Assembly: GCA_024233975.1 (NCBI GenBank)
Contig: JACKOX010000001.1
Span: 253,603 to 317,602 of the forward strand
Direction of reading: 5' to 3'
Source: Rhodanobacteraceae bacterium
GTDB taxonomy: Bacteria > Pseudomonadota > Gammaproteobacteria > Xanthomonadales > Xanthomonadaceae
DNA length: 64,000 nucleotides
Within the stretch, counting starts at the first letter, position 1; every line of letters starts with the position of its first letter. Both the position numbers and the translations under genes were made by a program. This document shows positions 43,591-53,999 of the stretch, piece by piece. Under the pieces are notes generated by a model. That model saw nothing but the letters and a program-made list of their open reading frames with translations, had not been told where the DNA came from and did no database searches.

Positions 43591-44237
43591 TTGATCAGCC
43601 TCGCGATGTCCTTGCGCAGGCCGCTGGGATCGAAGTCCGCGCCATAGCGCATCATCACGAAACCATTGGGATCCACCACCAGTATCCGTGCGTCGGCAAC
43701 GCCCCTCTCCGCGAGGCGCTCATCCAGCAGCGGTGACGAACGCAAACCTATCCAGTGCCGGAAGCGCGTGGCTTCCGGCGGTGGCGCGCCCAGCCAGAAA
43801 AGATCCAGCCGCTCCGCGCGGCGACCTTGCGCCACCCAGATGCGATGCAGCAGGTCGGCGAGCTCGGCACAGCCGGCATCACAGGATTCCGGCTGGCGAA
43901 CCAACAAGTGAAAGCGCGCTTCCATCGGCTGCCACTGGTAGGCGGCTCCGTCGCTCAACGTCAGCGCAATGTCCTCGATGGCGAACGGCGGTTCGACCAG
44001 CGTGCCGGAGTTGCGCGTCGCCACCGGCTCCCAGCCGAAGCCGCGCAGCAGCAGGGCGATCAGCAACGGCGCGGCGAAGGCCAGCGCGACCAGCAGCAGC
44101 TGACCACGCCCACGCACCGCATCCGGCTGCACCGGCGCCGGGTTTACTTCGGGCAAGTTCACTTCAGGCTTGTTTACGCCGGGAATGGTCACGCCAGCAT
44201 TTTCCGCTGACGATCCCGGTTTCGTTTGCTCTTCCAC
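43587..44237 (-). CDS. SCO-like thioredoxin-fold protein of the cox operon
   Basis: Start is taken at GTG 44237 because ATGGAG lies seven bases upstream and no ATG follows until residue 198; this overlaps the SURF1 gene by 49 bases. The 216-residue protein has a cytoplasmic Pro/Val-rich head, a membrane segment at about 47-66 (LLLVALAFAAPLLIALLLRG) and a periplasmic domain with a CxxxC pair (SCDAGCAELADLL), as in copper chaperones of the SCO family. The conserved SCO His is not clear. Inferred role: CuA assembly or redox control. Confidence 0.7.
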   Translation of the reverse strand: MEEQTKPGSSAENAGVTIPGVNKPEVNLPEVNPAPVQPDAVRGRGQLLLVALAFAAPLLIALLLRGFGWEPVATRNSGTLVEPPFAIEDIALTLSDGAAYQWQPMEARFHLLVRQPESCDAGCAELADLLHRIWVAQGRRAERLDLFWLGAPPPEATRFRHWIGLRSSPLLDERLAERGVADARILVVDPNGFVMMRYGADFDPSGLRKDIARLIK

Positions 44238-44977
44238 AACAGCACTCCATAAATCAGCGCCACGGCCAGCGCCAGCGCGAACCACTGCACGGCGTAGCCA
44301 CGATGACGTTCCGGCGGCAAGGTGTTGGGCAACACTTCACGGTCACGCGCGAAACCAACCGGCAATTCCGGATCGAGCTTCAGCACCGCCACCGCCAGCA
44401 GGCCCTGGCGACTGTCGGTCAACCAGGCGTCGCCGATCACGTCATGATCCAGCCGGGACAGCAACAGCCGGCCCTCGGCATCCATGCTGCCGGCATCACC
44501 GACCGCCAGTCCTTGCCCGGGCCAGGGCGACAGCATGCCGGACAACTCGCTGTCCGCATCGATCTCGCTCGCCGCTAGCAACGACTCCACCGTCGGCAGG
44601 TCTCTTCTGTCATCCCAGGCCTGCCAACCAAGGTCCACCAGCAACGACACCGGCAGGTCAGCCGAGCGCAGCACGCGATAGACCTCGTAACCCACGCGCC
44701 CGTCACGAATGCGGTTGTCGAGCAGCACCAGTGGCCGCTCGCTCCATTCGCCGCGAACGCTGACATGCCGCAGCACCGGCGCCTCGTCGCCGCGCTCGTC
44801 AACCAGGTCCTTCGCCTCGATCAGGTGCGCGGGCGCCTGTTCGGCAGCCTGCCATTGCGCCAGCCACTCGGCCTTCCAGCGCGCGCGCTCCAGCTGCCAG
44901 ACACCCAGCCGCATGAAGCTGGCGACCAGCAGCACCGCCAACGCCGTCAGGAACACCAGGTTGCCGCGTCGCGCCAT
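44189..44977 (-). CDS. SURF1-family cytochrome oxidase assembly protein
   Basis: A 262-residue protein with two membrane segments at its ends (about 7-24 and 232-252) and a soluble middle containing LLDNRIRDGRVGYEVYRVL, LVDLGWQAWDDRR and HRGYAVQWFALALAVALIYG, the SURF1 pattern. It assists heme A insertion into subunit I. Fourth from the end of the minus-strand oxidase cluster; divergent from the small twin-TM gene. Confidence 0.92.
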   Translation of the reverse strand: MARRGNLVFLTALAVLLVASFMRLGVWQLERARWKAEWLAQWQAAEQAPAHLIEAKDLVDERGDEAPVLRHVSVRGEWSERPLVLLDNRIRDGRVGYEVYRVLRSADLPVSLLVDLGWQAWDDRRDLPTVESLLAASEIDADSELSGMLSPWPGQGLAVGDAGSMDAEGRLLLSRLDHDVIGDAWLTDSRQGLLAVAVLKLDPELPVGFARDREVLPNTLPPERHRGYAVQWFALALAVALIYGVLLWKSKRNRDRQRKMLA

Positions 44978-45036
44978 CGTCCTCAGCCCGCCTTCGACCT
45001 GCGATAATTACGCGTCATTTCACCACCGGCAGACAC

Positions 45037-45246
45037 ATGCTGCAGAAACTTATCATCGTCGCCTTCCTGGTCGTCATCCTCTACAACCTCGGCGCCGGCC
45101 TGTACTACATGCTCACCGACAAGGGTTCGACCAAGCGCACGGTGAATGCCCTGACCCGCCGCATCGCAATTTCCGTGGTGCTGATCCTGCTGATCATCCT
45201 CGGCATCTGGACCGGCGTGATCAAGCCGCACGGCATCGGCGGCTGA
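45037..45246 (+). CDS. DUF2909 twin-transmembrane protein
   Basis: A 69-residue protein with two membrane segments (residues 4-26 and 43-64) joined by KGSTKRTVNALTRR. This is the DUF2909 pattern commonly found beside cytochrome oxidase assembly genes. Lies divergent from SURF1 and convergent with coxC, 37 bases from a hairpin. Role unknown, probably oxidase related. Confidence 0.85.
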   Translation: MLQKLIIVAFLVVILYNLGAGLYYMLTDKGSTKRTVNALTRRIAISVVLILLIILGIWTGVIKPHGIGG

Positions 45247-45276
45247 CGGCGAGAAACGCGGGCCGTCCGCGTAAAC

Positions 45277-45302
45277 GAACAGCGGCCATCGGGCCGCTGT
45301 TC
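45277..45302. terminator. hairpin between convergent DUF2909 and coxC genes
   Basis: Perfect 11-bp stem GAACAGCGGCC / GGCCGCTGTTC with a four-base loop, placed between two convergent stops. No T run on either side, so strength as an intrinsic terminator is doubtful. Confidence 0.5.
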
Positions 45303-45344
45303 GCATGTTCAGGCAGTGCACAAGCCGGCCCTGGCCGGCGTGCA

Positions 45345-46217
45345 TCAAAGCACGTAGACGAAGACGAACAGGCCCAGCCAGACCACGTCGACGAAGTGCC
45401 AGTACCAGGCCACAGCCTCGAAGCCAAAGTGGTCATCCTTGCTGAAATGACCCTTGGCGCAGCGGAACCAGATCACCGTCAGCATGATGGCGCCCAGCGT
45501 CACGTGCATGCCGTGGAAGCCGGTGAGCATGAAGAACGTCGAGCCGTAGATGCCAGAGCCCAGCGTCAGGTTGAGCTCGTGGTAGGCGTGGATGTATTCC
45601 TCGGCCTGGAAGAACAGGAAGGTGGCGCCCAGCACGATGGTAGCCGCCAGCCAGATCAGCAGCTGGGTGCGGTGTCCCGCCTTCAGCGCATGGTGCGCGA
45701 TGGTGATGGTCACGCCGGAAGCCAGCAGCAACATCGTGTTGATCAGCGGCAAGCCCCAGGCCGGGATGGTCTCGAAGTTGCCACCGACGTCGCCCGGGCC
45801 GTTGGTCGGCCACATGGCCTCGAACTGGCTCCACAGCAGGTTGTGCGTCATCACGCCATGACCATCGCCACCGAGCCACGGCACAGCGAACATGCGGGCG
45901 TAGAACAGCGCGCCGAAGAAGGCACCGAAGAACATCACCTCGGAGAAGATGAACCAGATCATTCCCATGCGGAACGAGGTGTCCACCTGCTTGTTGTAGA
46001 AGCCGCGCACCGACTCGCCGATGACGTTGCCGAACCAGCCGAACAGCATGTACAGCAGGATCGCGATGCCGGCGAAGAACACGTATTCGCCCCAGGCGAT
46101 GTCGTTCACCCAGTTGGCGACGCCGAACATGGCGGTGAACAGGCCGATGCTGCCGATGATCGGCCAGCGGCTGCCGTGCGGCACGTAGTAGATGTTGGCG
46201 TCGTGGGTGTGAGCCAT
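45345..46217 (-). CDS. coxC: cytochrome c oxidase subunit III
   Basis: A 290-residue membrane protein from MAHTHDANIYYVPHGSRWP. Seven membrane segments; EVMFFGAFFGALFYAR, HALKAGHRTQLLIWLAAT and GFHGMHVTLGAIML, WYWHFVDVVWLGLFVFVYV are signatures. Subunit III of the aa3 oxidase. Follows ctaG by 25 bases. Confidence 0.96.
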   Translation of the reverse strand: MAHTHDANIYYVPHGSRWPIIGSIGLFTAMFGVANWVNDIAWGEYVFFAGIAILLYMLFGWFGNVIGESVRGFYNKQVDTSFRMGMIWFIFSEVMFFGAFFGALFYARMFAVPWLGGDGHGVMTHNLLWSQFEAMWPTNGPGDVGGNFETIPAWGLPLINTMLLLASGVTITIAHHALKAGHRTQLLIWLAATIVLGATFLFFQAEEYIHAYHELNLTLGSGIYGSTFFMLTGFHGMHVTLGAIMLTVIWFRCAKGHFSKDDHFGFEAVAWYWHFVDVVWLGLFVFVYVL

Positions 46218-46242
46218 GTTCGAATCCCCAGTCAGATCGTGC

Positions 46243-46848
46243 TCAGTTGAGCTCAGCGTTGCTAGAAGCGTTGCTCGCTTCACCAGCGTTCGCGGACTGC
46301 GACAGCTTGGCGGTAGCGAGATCGTTTTCGAAGAAGGTGTAGGACAGCGTCAGCGTGTCGATGTTGTCCGGCAGCGCCGGGTCGACCACGAAGCGCACCG
46401 GCATGCGGCGACGTTCGCCGGCACCAAGCAGCTGCTCGGTGAAACAGAAGCATTCGGTCTTGTTGAAATACAGCGAGGCCGTTGCCGGTGCCACGCTGGG
46501 GATCGCCTGGCCGACGATCGCCTGGTCGGAGCTGTTCTCCGCCCAGAAGTTGGCCTCGGCGATCTCGCCCGGATGCACGCGCATCGGCCCCTGCTCGGCG
46601 CCGAACTGCCACGGCAGGGCGGAGTTGACGTTGGTGTCGAACTCCACCGTCACCCAGCGATCGCTGTTGGTCGCCATGCCCTCCACCTTGTCGGTGGATG
46701 CGGCGTTGGCTTCGAGCTTGATGCCAAACACCTTGGTGCAGGCCAGCCGGTAAAGCGGCACCAGCGAAAAGGCGAACACGAATGACGCCGCGCAGGCGAT
46801 CAGCATGTAGCGGACATGCTTCCAGTTGATGGCGGACTGCTTCGCCAT
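46243..46848 (-). CDS. ctaG: cytochrome c oxidase assembly protein CtaG/Cox11
   Basis: A 201-residue protein from ATG 46848 (a TTG one codon earlier is less likely). One membrane segment (about 14-34) precedes a periplasmic immunoglobulin-like domain with YRLACTKVFGI and the copper-binding ECFCFTEQLL, the Cox11 CxC motif. It inserts CuB into subunit I. Start overlaps the stop of the 38-residue gene (TGATG). Confidence 0.95.
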   Translation of the reverse strand: MAKQSAINWKHVRYMLIACAASFVFAFSLVPLYRLACTKVFGIKLEANAASTDKVEGMATNSDRWVTVEFDTNVNSALPWQFGAEQGPMRVHPGEIAEANFWAENSSDQAIVGQAIPSVAPATASLYFNKTECFCFTEQLLGAGERRRMPVRFVVDPALPDNIDTLTLSYTFFENDLATAKLSQSANAGEASNASSNAELN

Positions 46849-46964
46849 CAACGCATCCCCGTCAGCAGGAACACGGTGTACACGCCGATCGCCGCCAGGG
46901 CGAGCAGCAGCACCGTGCGCCGCACGCCGCGGCGCTGCTTGTCGCTGGTGTTACGGGGTGCCAT
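46848..46964 (-). CDS. 38-residue cytochrome oxidase small assembly protein
   Basis: A short gene missing from the long-ORF list: ATG at 46964, MAPRNTSDKQRRGVRRTV then LLLALAAIGVYTVFLLTGMR and TGA whose A is the first base of the ctaG ATG. One membrane helix with a basic cytosolic head, between coxA and ctaG, 12 bases after the coxA stop. Small single-helix proteins at this position occur in other proteobacterial cox operons. Confidence 0.8.
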   Translation of the reverse strand: MAPRNTSDKQRRGVRRTVLLLALAAIGVYTVFLLTGMR

Positions 46965-46976
46965 CCGCGTTCCAGC

Positions 46977-48611
<1,635 letters not shown>

Positions 48612-48639
48612 GATCTTCGAACCTCTATCTCAACGATGC

Positions 48640-49515
48640 TCAGCCGCGACCCGGCGCGACGACGGAAGTGGTGTCAGCGGTCTTGGCCGCCTGCTGGGAA
48701 GCCAGCCACTGCTCGAATTCCTGCGGGCTGACCGCGTTGACCACGATCGGCATGAAGCCGTGGTCCTTGCCGCACAGCTCGGCGCACTGGCCGCGGTAGG
48801 TGCCGGCCTTGTCGATCTTGGCCCAGCTCTGGTTGACCACGCCCGGGATGGCGTCCTGCTTCCAGCCCAGGTTCGGCACCCACCAGGAGTGAATGACGTC
48901 GTCGGCGGTGATCACGAAGCGGATCTTGGTGTTGGTCGGCAGCACCAGCGGCTTGTCGACGTTCAGCAGGTAGGTGTTCTCGTCACCGGTCTTGACGTCG
49001 TCCGGACTGAGGCCGGAATTCAGCTGGCGGGTGGTGTCGCTCTGGCGATCCAGGCGGCTGACGAAGTTGACCGAAGTCGATTCGCCCTTGTAGTTGAGGA
49101 TCTCGTAGCGCCACATCCACTGGTAGCCGGTGACCTTCACCGTCATCTCGGATTCGGTGACATCGGCCATGTAAACCAGCGTCTTGGTCGCCGGCCAGGC
49201 CATGCCGATCAGGATCAGCACCGGGATCACCGTCCACAGGACTTCCGCCAGCGTGTTGTGGCTCCACTTGGCCGGCACCGCGCCCTTGGACTTGCGGAAC
49301 TTGATCATGGCCACGGTCATGGCGCCGAACACGATCACGCCGATCACGATGCAGATCCACAGGATCAGCATGTGCAGGCTGTGGACGCGACTGGCGGTCT
49401 CAGTGACGCCCTCGGTCATGTTCAGCTGCCACGGCTTCGGATTGGCCAAGGCTCCGGCACTGGCAGCAGCGGCCAGCAGTCCGAACCCGTAACGCAAGAT
49501 GGCACCAGCTTTCAT
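48640..49515 (-). CDS. coxB: cytochrome c oxidase subunit II
   Basis: A 291-residue protein from MKAGAILRYGFG (GGGGT upstream) with a signal peptide, two membrane helices and a cupredoxin domain. GYQWMWRYEI, DVIHSWWVPNLGWKQDAIPG and GQCAELCGKDHGFMP supply the CuA ligands. No cytochrome c domain is fused, so it is a plain subunit II. First gene of the minus-strand oxidase operon. Confidence 0.96.
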   Translation of the reverse strand: MKAGAILRYGFGLLAAAASAGALANPKPWQLNMTEGVTETASRVHSLHMLILWICIVIGVIVFGAMTVAMIKFRKSKGAVPAKWSHNTLAEVLWTVIPVLILIGMAWPATKTLVYMADVTESEMTVKVTGYQWMWRYEILNYKGESTSVNFVSRLDRQSDTTRQLNSGLSPDDVKTGDENTYLLNVDKPLVLPTNTKIRFVITADDVIHSWWVPNLGWKQDAIPGVVNQSWAKIDKAGTYRGQCAELCGKDHGFMPIVVNAVSPQEFEQWLASQQAAKTADTTSVVAPGRG

Positions 49516-49977
49516 CAGGTCTACCCCGAAAAACAGAAAAAATGTCGCGAAGGACGATCCCCCACGGTCCAGCGCAGCGACGCTGGCGTCGCGCGACAAG
49601 GTCCCGGCCCCCATGCCGTTTCCGCCCCGATGACCAAGCGCGCCCGTTACAGTTGAGTATCGCGGGCGGCCGAAATGGTCATGGAAAACCAGCCAAGGGA
49701 TCGGCGCGGAATCAACGACAACTGGGAGAATTGCGCGGCTCCGGCGCCTTTTTTCGCCCTTTCAGGCGACAAGCGAGGCCGGGCCGGGCTCAAATCCCGG
49801 TCGGAACAACCGTCAAATGATAGTGGCTGGCGGGAGTGCTGGGCAAGTTGAGCCGCCCGGAGCACCGACGAGCGGCGGCCCGCGACCCAGCGCGCTTGGC
49901 CCGGGCAAGTCCGGGGCCATAAGTCCTGATTGGCGCGGGCTTCCGGCATTACTACACTAGGCGCCCCGCGCGCGGCG
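49516..49977. promoter_or_regulatory. divergent coxB / putA intergenic region with putA promoter
   Basis: No gene is found in these 462 bases. On the plus strand TTGGCG (49930-49935) and TACACT (49953-49958) with a 17-base spacer form a good promoter whose start point would lie just before the putA ATG at 49978. A GC-rich segment with short T and A runs (49741-49800) has no clear function. I could not pick a coxB promoter with confidence. Confidence 0.5.
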
Positions 49978-52900
49978 ATGTCCCGCGCCGACACCCATCA
50001 AACCCTGACCGGCCAACCGCTCCGCTCGAGGCATGCCCGCTTGAAACCGATCCTGAGCCCCGAACTGCCGCGCGCGGACGACACCACCGCCGCCCGCATC
50101 ACCGACGCCTGGCTGCGCGACGAAGCCGAGCACGTAGCGATGCTGCTGGAACAGGCTGCGCCGCTGGAGCCCATGGCCGGCGACATCCAGCAGACCGCGC
50201 TGGCGCTGGTGCAGCGCGTCCGCGACAGCGCCGACGAGCAGGGCGTGATCGAAGCCTTCATGCGCGAATACGACCTTTCCAGCGAGGAAGGGGTATTGCT
50301 GATGTGCGTGGCCGAAGCACTGCTGCGCGTGCCCGACCAGGACACCGCCGACAAGCTGATCCGTGACAAGTTGGGCGAGGCCGACTGGGGCTCGCACCTC
50401 GGCAAGAGCGAATCGATGCTGGTCAACGCCTCGACCTGGGGCCTGATGTTGACCGGGCGCATGGTCAACCTGGCCGACGAGACGCGGCGCAACGTCAGCG
50501 GCGCCTTCCGTCGACTGGTCGGCCGCGCCGGCGAGCCGGTGATCCGCCTTGCCGTGCGCCAGGCCATGCGCATCATGGGCCACCAGTTCGTGATGGGTCG
50601 TACCATCGCCGAGGCGCTGAAGCGCTCGCGCAAGGGCAACAACCGCCACTACCGCTACAGCTTCGACATGCTGGGCGAGGCCGCGCTGACGGCCAAGGAC
50701 GCCGCGCGCTACCTCGAAGCCTACCGCCGCGCGATCATCGCCATCGGCGCCAGCGGACCGTACCCCGACATCTTCACCGCGCCGTCGATCTCGGTGAAGC
50801 TGTCCGCGCTGCATCCGCGCTACGAGCACGCCAAGCGCGCGCGCGTCATCGCCGAGCTGACGCCGCGCGTGCTGGAGCTGGCACAACTGGCGAAGGCGCA
50901 GGGCATCGGCTTCACCATCGATGCCGAGGAAGCTGATCGTCTGGAGCTGAGCCTCGACGTGATCCTTGGCGCCTTCGCCGACGAATCACTGGACGGCTGG
51001 AATGGCTACGGCCTGGCCGTGCAGGCCTACATGAAACGCGCGCCCTACGTGGTCGACCACGTGGTCGCCACCGCCCGCGCGCTGGGCCGCAGGGTGCCGA
51101 TGCGGCTGGTGAAGGGCGCCTACTGGGATTCGGAGGTGAAGAAAGCCCAGGTCGATGGGCTGGAGGGCTTTTCGGTATTCACCCGCAAGCCGAACACCGA
51201 CCTCAGCTACCTCGCCTGCGCGCGGCGCATGCTGGAGGCGCGCGACGCGCTGTATCCGATGTTCGCCACGCACAACGCGCACAGCATCGCCGCTATCCAT
51301 CATCTGGCCGCCTCGCTGGGTGCGCAGGGCGGCTACGAATACCAGCGCTTGCACGGCATGGGCGAGGACCTGTATTCCGGCGTGATTGGCCCCAACCAGC
51401 TGGGCGCCGCCTGCCGCGTCTACGCGCCGGTGGGCAGCCACGAGGACCTGCTGCCCTACCTCGTGCGCCGACTGCTGGAAAACGGCGCCAACACCAGCTT
51501 CGTCAACAAGATTTCCGATGAATCCCTGCCGCCGGAGGCGCTGATCGCCGATCCGCTGGAAACCGTGCGCGGTTTTGACCAGGTGGCACACCCCCGCATC
51601 GCCCAGCCTCGGGCGCTGTTCGGTAGCGAAAGGAAGAACTCCATGGGCGTCAATCTCGCCAACGACCATCAACTCCGCGACCTCGCCGAGAAGATCAACG
51701 CCGCCGTCCACGAATGGCGTGCCGAACCGCTGGTCGCCAGCCAGCACCGGCCGGAAGGCGAAGCCATTTCCGTAACCAACCCGGCGGACCGTCGCGAGAA
51801 GGTTGGCCAGTGGTTTGCGGCAAGCCCCGCGCAGGTCGACCAGGCGCTGGCCGACGCCAAGGCCGCGCAGGCCGGCTGGGATCGCGTGCCGGCCGCCGGC
51901 CGCGCCAAGATCCTCGAACATGCCGCCGACCTGATGGAGTCGCGCATGGCCGAGTTCATGGCGCTGTGCACCAAGGAAGCCGGCAAGTCGCTTTCATCGG
52001 GTGTCGCTGAAGTTCGCGAGGCCGTCGACTTCCTCCGCTACTACGCGCAGCAGGCACGCGCGCTGTTTGCGCAAGCGACCGACCTGCCCGGCCCCACCGG
52101 CGAGAGCAACCAGCTGTCGCTGCACGGTCGCGGCGTGTTCGTCTGCATCAGCCCGTGGAATTTCCCGCTGGCGATCTTCATCGGCCAGGTCGCAGCCGCG
52201 CTGGTCGCCGGCAACACGGTGCTGGCAAAGCCAGCCGAGCAGACCACGCTGACCGCCTACACCGCGGTCAAGCTGCTGCATGAAGCCGGCATTCCGCGCG
52301 ATGTGCTGCAGCTACTGCCGGGCGACGGCGCCAGCGTCGGCGTGCGCCTGACCAATGATCCGCGCGTGGCCGGCGTGGCCTTCACCGGCTCCACCGAAAC
52401 CGCCTGGGCGATCAACCGCGCACTGGCCGGTCGCAACGCGCCGATCGCCATCCTGATCGCCGAAACCGGCGGCCAGAACGCGATGATCGCCGACAGCTCG
52501 GCACTGCCCGAGCAACTGGTCAAGGACGTGATCGCATCGGCTTTCGACTCCGCCGGCCAGCGCTGTTCGGCGGCACGCGTGCTGTTCGTACAGGAAGACA
52601 TCGCCGACAAGGTGATCGAGATGCTCTCCGGCGCGATGGACGAACTCACCGTCGGCGACCCCGGCCTGCTTTCCACCGATGTCGGCCCGGTGATCGATGA
52701 GGACGCGCGTCGCGGCCTGCTCTCGCACTGCCAGCGCATGGACCGCGAGGCGCGGCTGATCAAGCGCGTCGAGCTCGGCGAGGACTGCGAACACGGCTGC
52801 TATGTCGCGCCGGTGGCCTACGAACTGAACACGCTCTCGCAGCTGGATCGCGAGCAGTTCGGCCCGATCCTGCACGTGCTGCGCTGGAAGGCCAGCGACC

Positions 52901-53202
52901 TCGACAAGGTCATCGACGCGATCAACGACACCGGCTACGGACTGACGCTGGGCATTCATTCGCGCATCGACGACACCGTCGAGCACATCGTCAGCCGCGT
53001 GCACATCGGCAACTGCTACGTGAACCGCAACCAGATCGGCGCGGTGGTCGGCGTGCAGCCGTTCGGTGGCGAAGGCCTGTCCGGCACCGGCCCCAAGGCC
53101 GGTGGCCCGCACTACCTGCTGCGATTCGCCGGTGAGCGCAGCCTCAGCATCAACACCACCGCCGCGGGCGGCAATGCCTCATTGCTGACGCTGGAGGATT
53201 GA
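49978..53202 (+). CDS. putA: bifunctional proline dehydrogenase / P5C dehydrogenase
   Basis: From ATG 49978 the protein has 1074 residues; the open frame starts at TTG 49930, but that codon lies in the -35 box. No ribbon-helix-helix DNA-binding domain is present at the N-terminus. Proline dehydrogenase (FAD barrel) is marked by GHQFVMGRTIAEALKRS, RLVKGAYWDSEVK and YEYQRLHGMGEDLY; the aldehyde dehydrogenase by VFVCISPWNFPLAIF, ETGGQNAM and the catalytic Cys in SAGQRCSAAR. The final ERSLSINTTAAGGNASL is the conserved PutA tail. Oxidises proline to glutamate on the membrane. Confidence 0.96.
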   Translation: MSRADTHQTLTGQPLRSRHARLKPILSPELPRADDTTAARITDAWLRDEAEHVAMLLEQAAPLEPMAGDIQQTALALVQRVRDSADEQGVIEAFMREYDLSSEEGVLLMCVAEALLRVPDQDTADKLIRDKLGEADWGSHLGKSESMLVNASTWGLMLTGRMVNLADETRRNVSGAFRRLVGRAGEPVIRLAVRQAMRIMGHQFVMGRTIAEALKRSRKGNNRHYRYSFDMLGEAALTAKDAARYLEAYRRAIIAIGASGPYPDIFTAPSISVKLSALHPRYEHAKRARVIAELTPRVLELAQLAKAQGIGFTIDAEEADRLELSLDVILGAFADESLDGWNGYGLAVQAYMKRAPYVVDHVVATARALGRRVPMRLVKGAYWDSEVKKAQVDGLEGFSVFTRKPNTDLSYLACARRMLEARDALYPMFATHNAHSIAAIHHLAASLGAQGGYEYQRLHGMGEDLYSGVIGPNQLGAACRVYAPVGSHEDLLPYLVRRLLENGANTSFVNKISDESLPPEALIADPLETVRGFDQVAHPRIAQPRALFGSERKNSMGVNLANDHQLRDLAEKINAAVHEWRAEPLVASQHRPEGEAISVTNPADRREKVGQWFAASPAQVDQALADAKAAQAGWDRVPAAGRAKILEHAADLMESRMAEFMALCTKEAGKSLSSGVAEVREAVDFLRYYAQQARALFAQATDLPGPTGESNQLSLHGRGVFVCISPWNFPLAIFIGQVAAALVAGNTVLAKPAEQTTLTAYTAVKLLHEAGIPRDVLQLLPGDGASVGVRLTNDPRVAGVAFTGSTETAWAINRALAGRNAPIAILIAETGGQNAMIADSSALPEQLVKDVIASAFDSAGQRCSAARVLFVQEDIADKVIEMLSGAMDELTVGDPGLLSTDVGPVIDEDARRGLLSHCQRMDREARLIKRVELGEDCEHGCYVAPVAYELNTLSQLDREQFGPILHVLRWKASDLDKVIDAINDTGYGLTLGIHSRIDDTVEHIVSRVHIGNCYVNRNQIGAVVGVQPFGGEGLSGTGPKAGGPHYLLRFAGERSLSINTTAAGGNASLLTLED

Positions 53203-53225
53203 GCTCCGCGAGAGGCGCCGGCGCG

Positions 53226-53750
53226 TCAGCCGGCGTCCACGCTCCTCGCGCGCTCGGTGGCGGCAACGGCCGCGACCATAGGCTGGTAGAAGTGGCGATG
53301 GCGGATCAGCAGCGCCTTCTTCAGCACGCTGCGGGCCAGCAGCAGGTTGGCTCGCGCCGGCACGTCTTCGTTTTCCAGCATGTCATCGAACAGCGCCACC
53401 AGACGCCGCGACAGCGCGGCCATCTGCATGCGACCACTCAGGCGCTGGCTGCTGCCAACGGCCTGCACGGCCTGCGTCTGCAGCTCGGGGAACACCCGGC
53501 GGGCTTCCTCTCGGGCAATGGCCTGGAAATCATCAAGGCAGGAGCGGATCACCGTATTGCAGGTGGCCGGCGAGAGCTCGGTATCCGGCTTCAGCAGGAT
53601 GCCGAGGCGGGTATCGATGGTCCGGTGCATGCCGAGGAGCCGGCGGACGATGCCGCGCGGGGTATTGCTGTCGTCGCCCGGCGCCGGCGTATTGGGCACC
53701 AGCTGGACGGTGTGACTGCGACGCTGTCTTTCATCGGACTTGCGCTGCAT
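53226..53750 (-). CDS. hypothetical helical protein
   Basis: A 174-residue protein from MQRKSDERQRRSHTVQLV (GGAGACGACC upstream). It is soluble and mainly helical: RRLLGMHRTIDTRLGILL, AIAREEARRVFPELQ and LVALFDDMLENEDVPARANLLLARSVLKKALLI. Weakly reminiscent of DUF1631-type proteins but too short and not certain. Divergent from gspA. No function is proposed. Confidence 0.75.
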   Translation of the reverse strand: MQRKSDERQRRSHTVQLVPNTPAPGDDSNTPRGIVRRLLGMHRTIDTRLGILLKPDTELSPATCNTVIRSCLDDFQAIAREEARRVFPELQTQAVQAVGSSQRLSGRMQMAALSRRLVALFDDMLENEDVPARANLLLARSVLKKALLIRHRHFYQPMVAAVAATERARSVDAG

Positions 53751-53999
53751 GGTCGTCTCCACGACGAAGCGGACGCCGCCAGTGTGCGCCGCACAACGAG
53801 CCAAAAAGCGTGACGTGAGTCACAATGACACAGTGGGTTACAAATGCCAACGAAAGCTGTGATCGCGATCATCCTGCATTCGCGGCAGGCATCGAATTAA
53901 CGCTTTTCTAACACGACAATCGCCCGCCAATCGCTAGATTGCGGGATAATTCCGACGCCAGCCCCGTGCTGGCGCTTTCGTCTCAGGACCCGTCAGCGA
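53751..53999. promoter_or_regulatory. divergent region with GTGAC/GTCAC palindrome before gspA
   Basis: A perfect inverted repeat GTGAC-GTGA-GTCAC at 53810-53823 near the minus-strand gene, followed by an AT-richer stretch to 53945 that likely holds both promoters. A regulator binding site is possible; the regulator is unknown. Confidence 0.4.

Noticed and set aside
49780..49805. tRNA T-arm-like sequence CCGGG-CTCAAAT-CCCGG
   Set aside because: No matching acceptor, D or anticodon arm upstream and no CCA end.
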